Part shown: one piece after another, positions 62,859 through 64,000 of the stretch
Numbering within the stretch: the first letter of the stretch is position 1
How the letters are laid out: every line of letters starts with the position of its first letter
NCBI GenBank assembly: GCA_964596165.1
Contig: CAZQTW010000017.1
Location: 28,498 to 92,497, forward strand
Origin: CAYUQT01 sp964596165
GTDB taxonomy: Bacteria; Planctomycetota; Phycisphaerae; UBA1845; JAFGLZ01
Direction: 5' to 3'
DNA: 64,000 nt
Translations under genes and position numbers: made by a program
Notes under the pieces: model-generated
What the model was told of the DNA's origin: nothing
Seen by the model: the letters and a program-made list of their open reading frames with translations, nothing else
The model's database searches: none

Positions 62859-64000
62859 ATGAAAGATGGTGGAGGAACCGAGAGAATGGCAACGCAGCGA
62901 AGTGTTCGTTGGATCCTGTCGCTTGGCGCGGTTTCGTTTCTGATCGCTCCCGCCTTGGCCGTCGACAACATCTGGGATCTCCAGGCCGTCGACGTCAACG
63001 GCCTCGGGACCGATCCCCGGATTGGTGCCGATCCCTATGACCCGACCAGTTGGGTCACGGTCGAGGGAATCGCCCTCAACCAAAGCGAGGAATATCTCAA
63101 TCCGAATACGACCGGCATGCCCTTCGGCATGTGGCAGATCTACGTCCAGTCCGAAGACGCCAACAATCCGGGCGGCGGAATCGCGGTGTGGCACGCCAAG
63201 GCATTCAATCCGTCGGGCTGGCCCTGGCCGCCGGCCGACGTCCACGCCGGCGACCGCGTCCGGGTGGTCGGCCTCATCGCCAACAACAACGGCAAGGTCA
63301 ACATCAACACGCGACACTCGAACGACCCGATCATGCAATTCGAAGTCACGATCCTCGAGCCGAACGTCGGCATGCCCGCCCCCACGCAACTTCCCAGCCT
63401 GGCCGACTGCAACTACTTCGACATGACCCGATCCGGCGGCGGCGAGTTGTACCAGGCGCGGTGGAGCGAACTGAACGATGTATGGATCGCCTCAGGAACC
63501 TGGGGGAGCGGCAAGACGGTCGTGCTCACCGACGCCGGCGGCGGCCAACTCAACATGCTGCTCTCCGTCATGGGCGATTTCGATTCCTACGCCATGCCCA
63601 CCGGCAAGTTCAGCGTGCGAGGCATCTTCGATCAGGAAGACTCCTCGATCCCCTATCATCAGGGCTACCGAATCTGGGTGAAACGATTCGCCGACATCCG
63701 CTACCGGCTGACGCTGGGGATCGTCAACGACCTATGGGGGGACGTGGAGATGGACCCCGCTCCCGAAGACGCGAATGCGCCGAAGTATCCCCCGGGAACG
63801 CTCGTCACGTTGACCGCCAAGCCGATCGACGGCAGGTACTTCCGGGGGTGGGAGATCAACGACCCCAATCATCCGGGCGACGCGAACTACAGCGTGACCG
63901 ACTCGAACAGCACGATCGTCGTCACCATGGACAACGCTCGCGAGGTCACGGCCCGCTTCGCGTGCAGCAGCGGGCTGGGACCGATGCTCCCGATGATGCT
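62859..64000 (+). CDS. Exported protein with InlB-type repeat and sorting-like tail (3' end outside window)
   Basis: About 380 residues are visible before the window ends. A signal peptide (VRWILSLGAVSFLIAPALA, ending near residue 34) follows a short basic N terminus. The body starts with an OB-like beta domain (WVTVEGIALNQSEEYL, HAGDRVRVVGLI), then a second similar part (VWIASGTWGSGKTVVL, KFSVRGIFDQED). Near residues 310-370 is a divergent InlB B-repeat/Flg_new_2-type domain (GTLVTLTAKPIDGRYFRGWE ending VTARFACSS). The last visible residues, CSSGLGPMLPMM, look like the start of a C-terminal sorting tail. AAGGAGG (62845-62851) seven bases before the ATG sets the start. The function is probably surface-related. 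Confidence 0.75.
   Translation, partial: MKDGGGTERMATQRSVRWILSLGAVSFLIAPALAVDNIWDLQAVDVNGLGTDPRIGADPYDPTSWVTVEGIALNQSEEYLNPNTTGMPFGMWQIYVQSEDANNPGGGIAVWHAKAFNPSGWPWPPADVHAGDRVRVVGLIANNNGKVNINTRHSNDPIMQFEVTILEPNVGMPAPTQLPSLADCNYFDMTRSGGGELYQARWSELNDVWIASGTWGSGKTVVLTDAGGGQLNMLLSVMGDFDSYAMPTGKFSVRGIFDQEDSSIPYHQGYRIWVKRFADIRYRLTLGIVNDLWGDVEMDPAPEDANAPKYPPGTLVTLTAKPIDGRYFRGWEINDPNHPGDANYSVTDSNSTIVVTMDNAREVTARFACSSGLGPMLPMM

Noticed and set aside
1..64000. rRNA, tRNA, CRISPR arrays, integrases, complete insertion sequences
   Set aside because: None could be recognised by eye; absence is not proven, as tRNA detection without a search tool is unreliable.

Overview
The window is about 64 kb of high-GC bacterial DNA with densely packed genes on both strands. 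Gene content points to a Planctomycetota bacterium, most like Phycisphaerae or a related uncultured class. It has many exported glycan-related proteins, several Gfo/Idh/MocA oxidoreductases (one with a twin-arginine leader), FG-GAP/VCBS repeat proteins, a sodium:solute symporter, a DUF6259-like giant, glycerophosphodiesterases, a Hanks-type kinase, and an exported protein with a cysteine-bearing tail. No rRNA, tRNA, CRISPR array, intact transposase or prophage was recognised. The assignment is inference from gene content, not from a marker gene.

Layout. 1-5.6 kb: the 3' end of an acetate/propionate kinase gene, then 6-phosphogluconate dehydrogenase, a DegT-type sugar aminotransferase, a sugar-nucleotide epimerase and a YbhN-type membrane protein. 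5.9-18.5 kb: an exported protein, a 1302-residue exported DUF6259-like protein, nitroreductase, GlyA, two alpha/beta hydrolases, PurN, an iron alcohol dehydrogenase and an oxidoreductase. 18.5-24.9 kb: GH20 hexosaminidase, oxidoreductase, double-domain glycerophosphodiesterase and HisC. 25-30 kb: zinc-ribbon protein, polyprenyl synthase, a translationally coupled Ser/Thr kinase and PPP-like phosphatase, and a Tat-exported oxidoreductase. 30-36.5 kb: a MntA/HepT-type toxin-antitoxin pair whose HepT frame is broken, RNase R, a cluster of GC-rich palindromes, an exported M14 carboxypeptidase, a small conserved protein, and the remains of a sugar ABC-transporter ATPase. 36.5-52.4 kb: symporter plus small membrane partner, FG-GAP protein, P-loop protein, GH42 beta-galactosidase, a lipoprotein cyclophilin, citrate synthase, glycerophosphodiesterase, a large glycosidase-like protein and an AarF/UbiB kinase.

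52.5-58 kb: a six-gene minus-strand operon for a nonulosonic (sialic-like) acid: neuA, neuC, methyltransferase, neuB, ATP-grasp enzyme and PIG-L deacetylase. An 11-G tract lies upstream of it. 58.2-64 kb: NikR, an epimerase, then a deoxyhypusine-synthase-like gene, an internally deleted rfaE2 and an intact hldD, followed by an exported InlB-repeat protein cut by the window end.

The most interesting items are: (1) the nonulosonic acid operon with embedded ATP-grasp, PIG-L and methyltransferase genes, which suggests a modified surface sugar; (2) a 27-bp palindrome (GTATTACGA, 9 bases, TYGTAATAC) found at two promoters bracketing the deoxyhypusine-synthase-like/heptose block; (3) the coupled kinase/phosphatase pair, whose phosphatase lacks a standard metal motif; and (4) several genes caught in decay (HepT, rfaE2, ABC ATPase).
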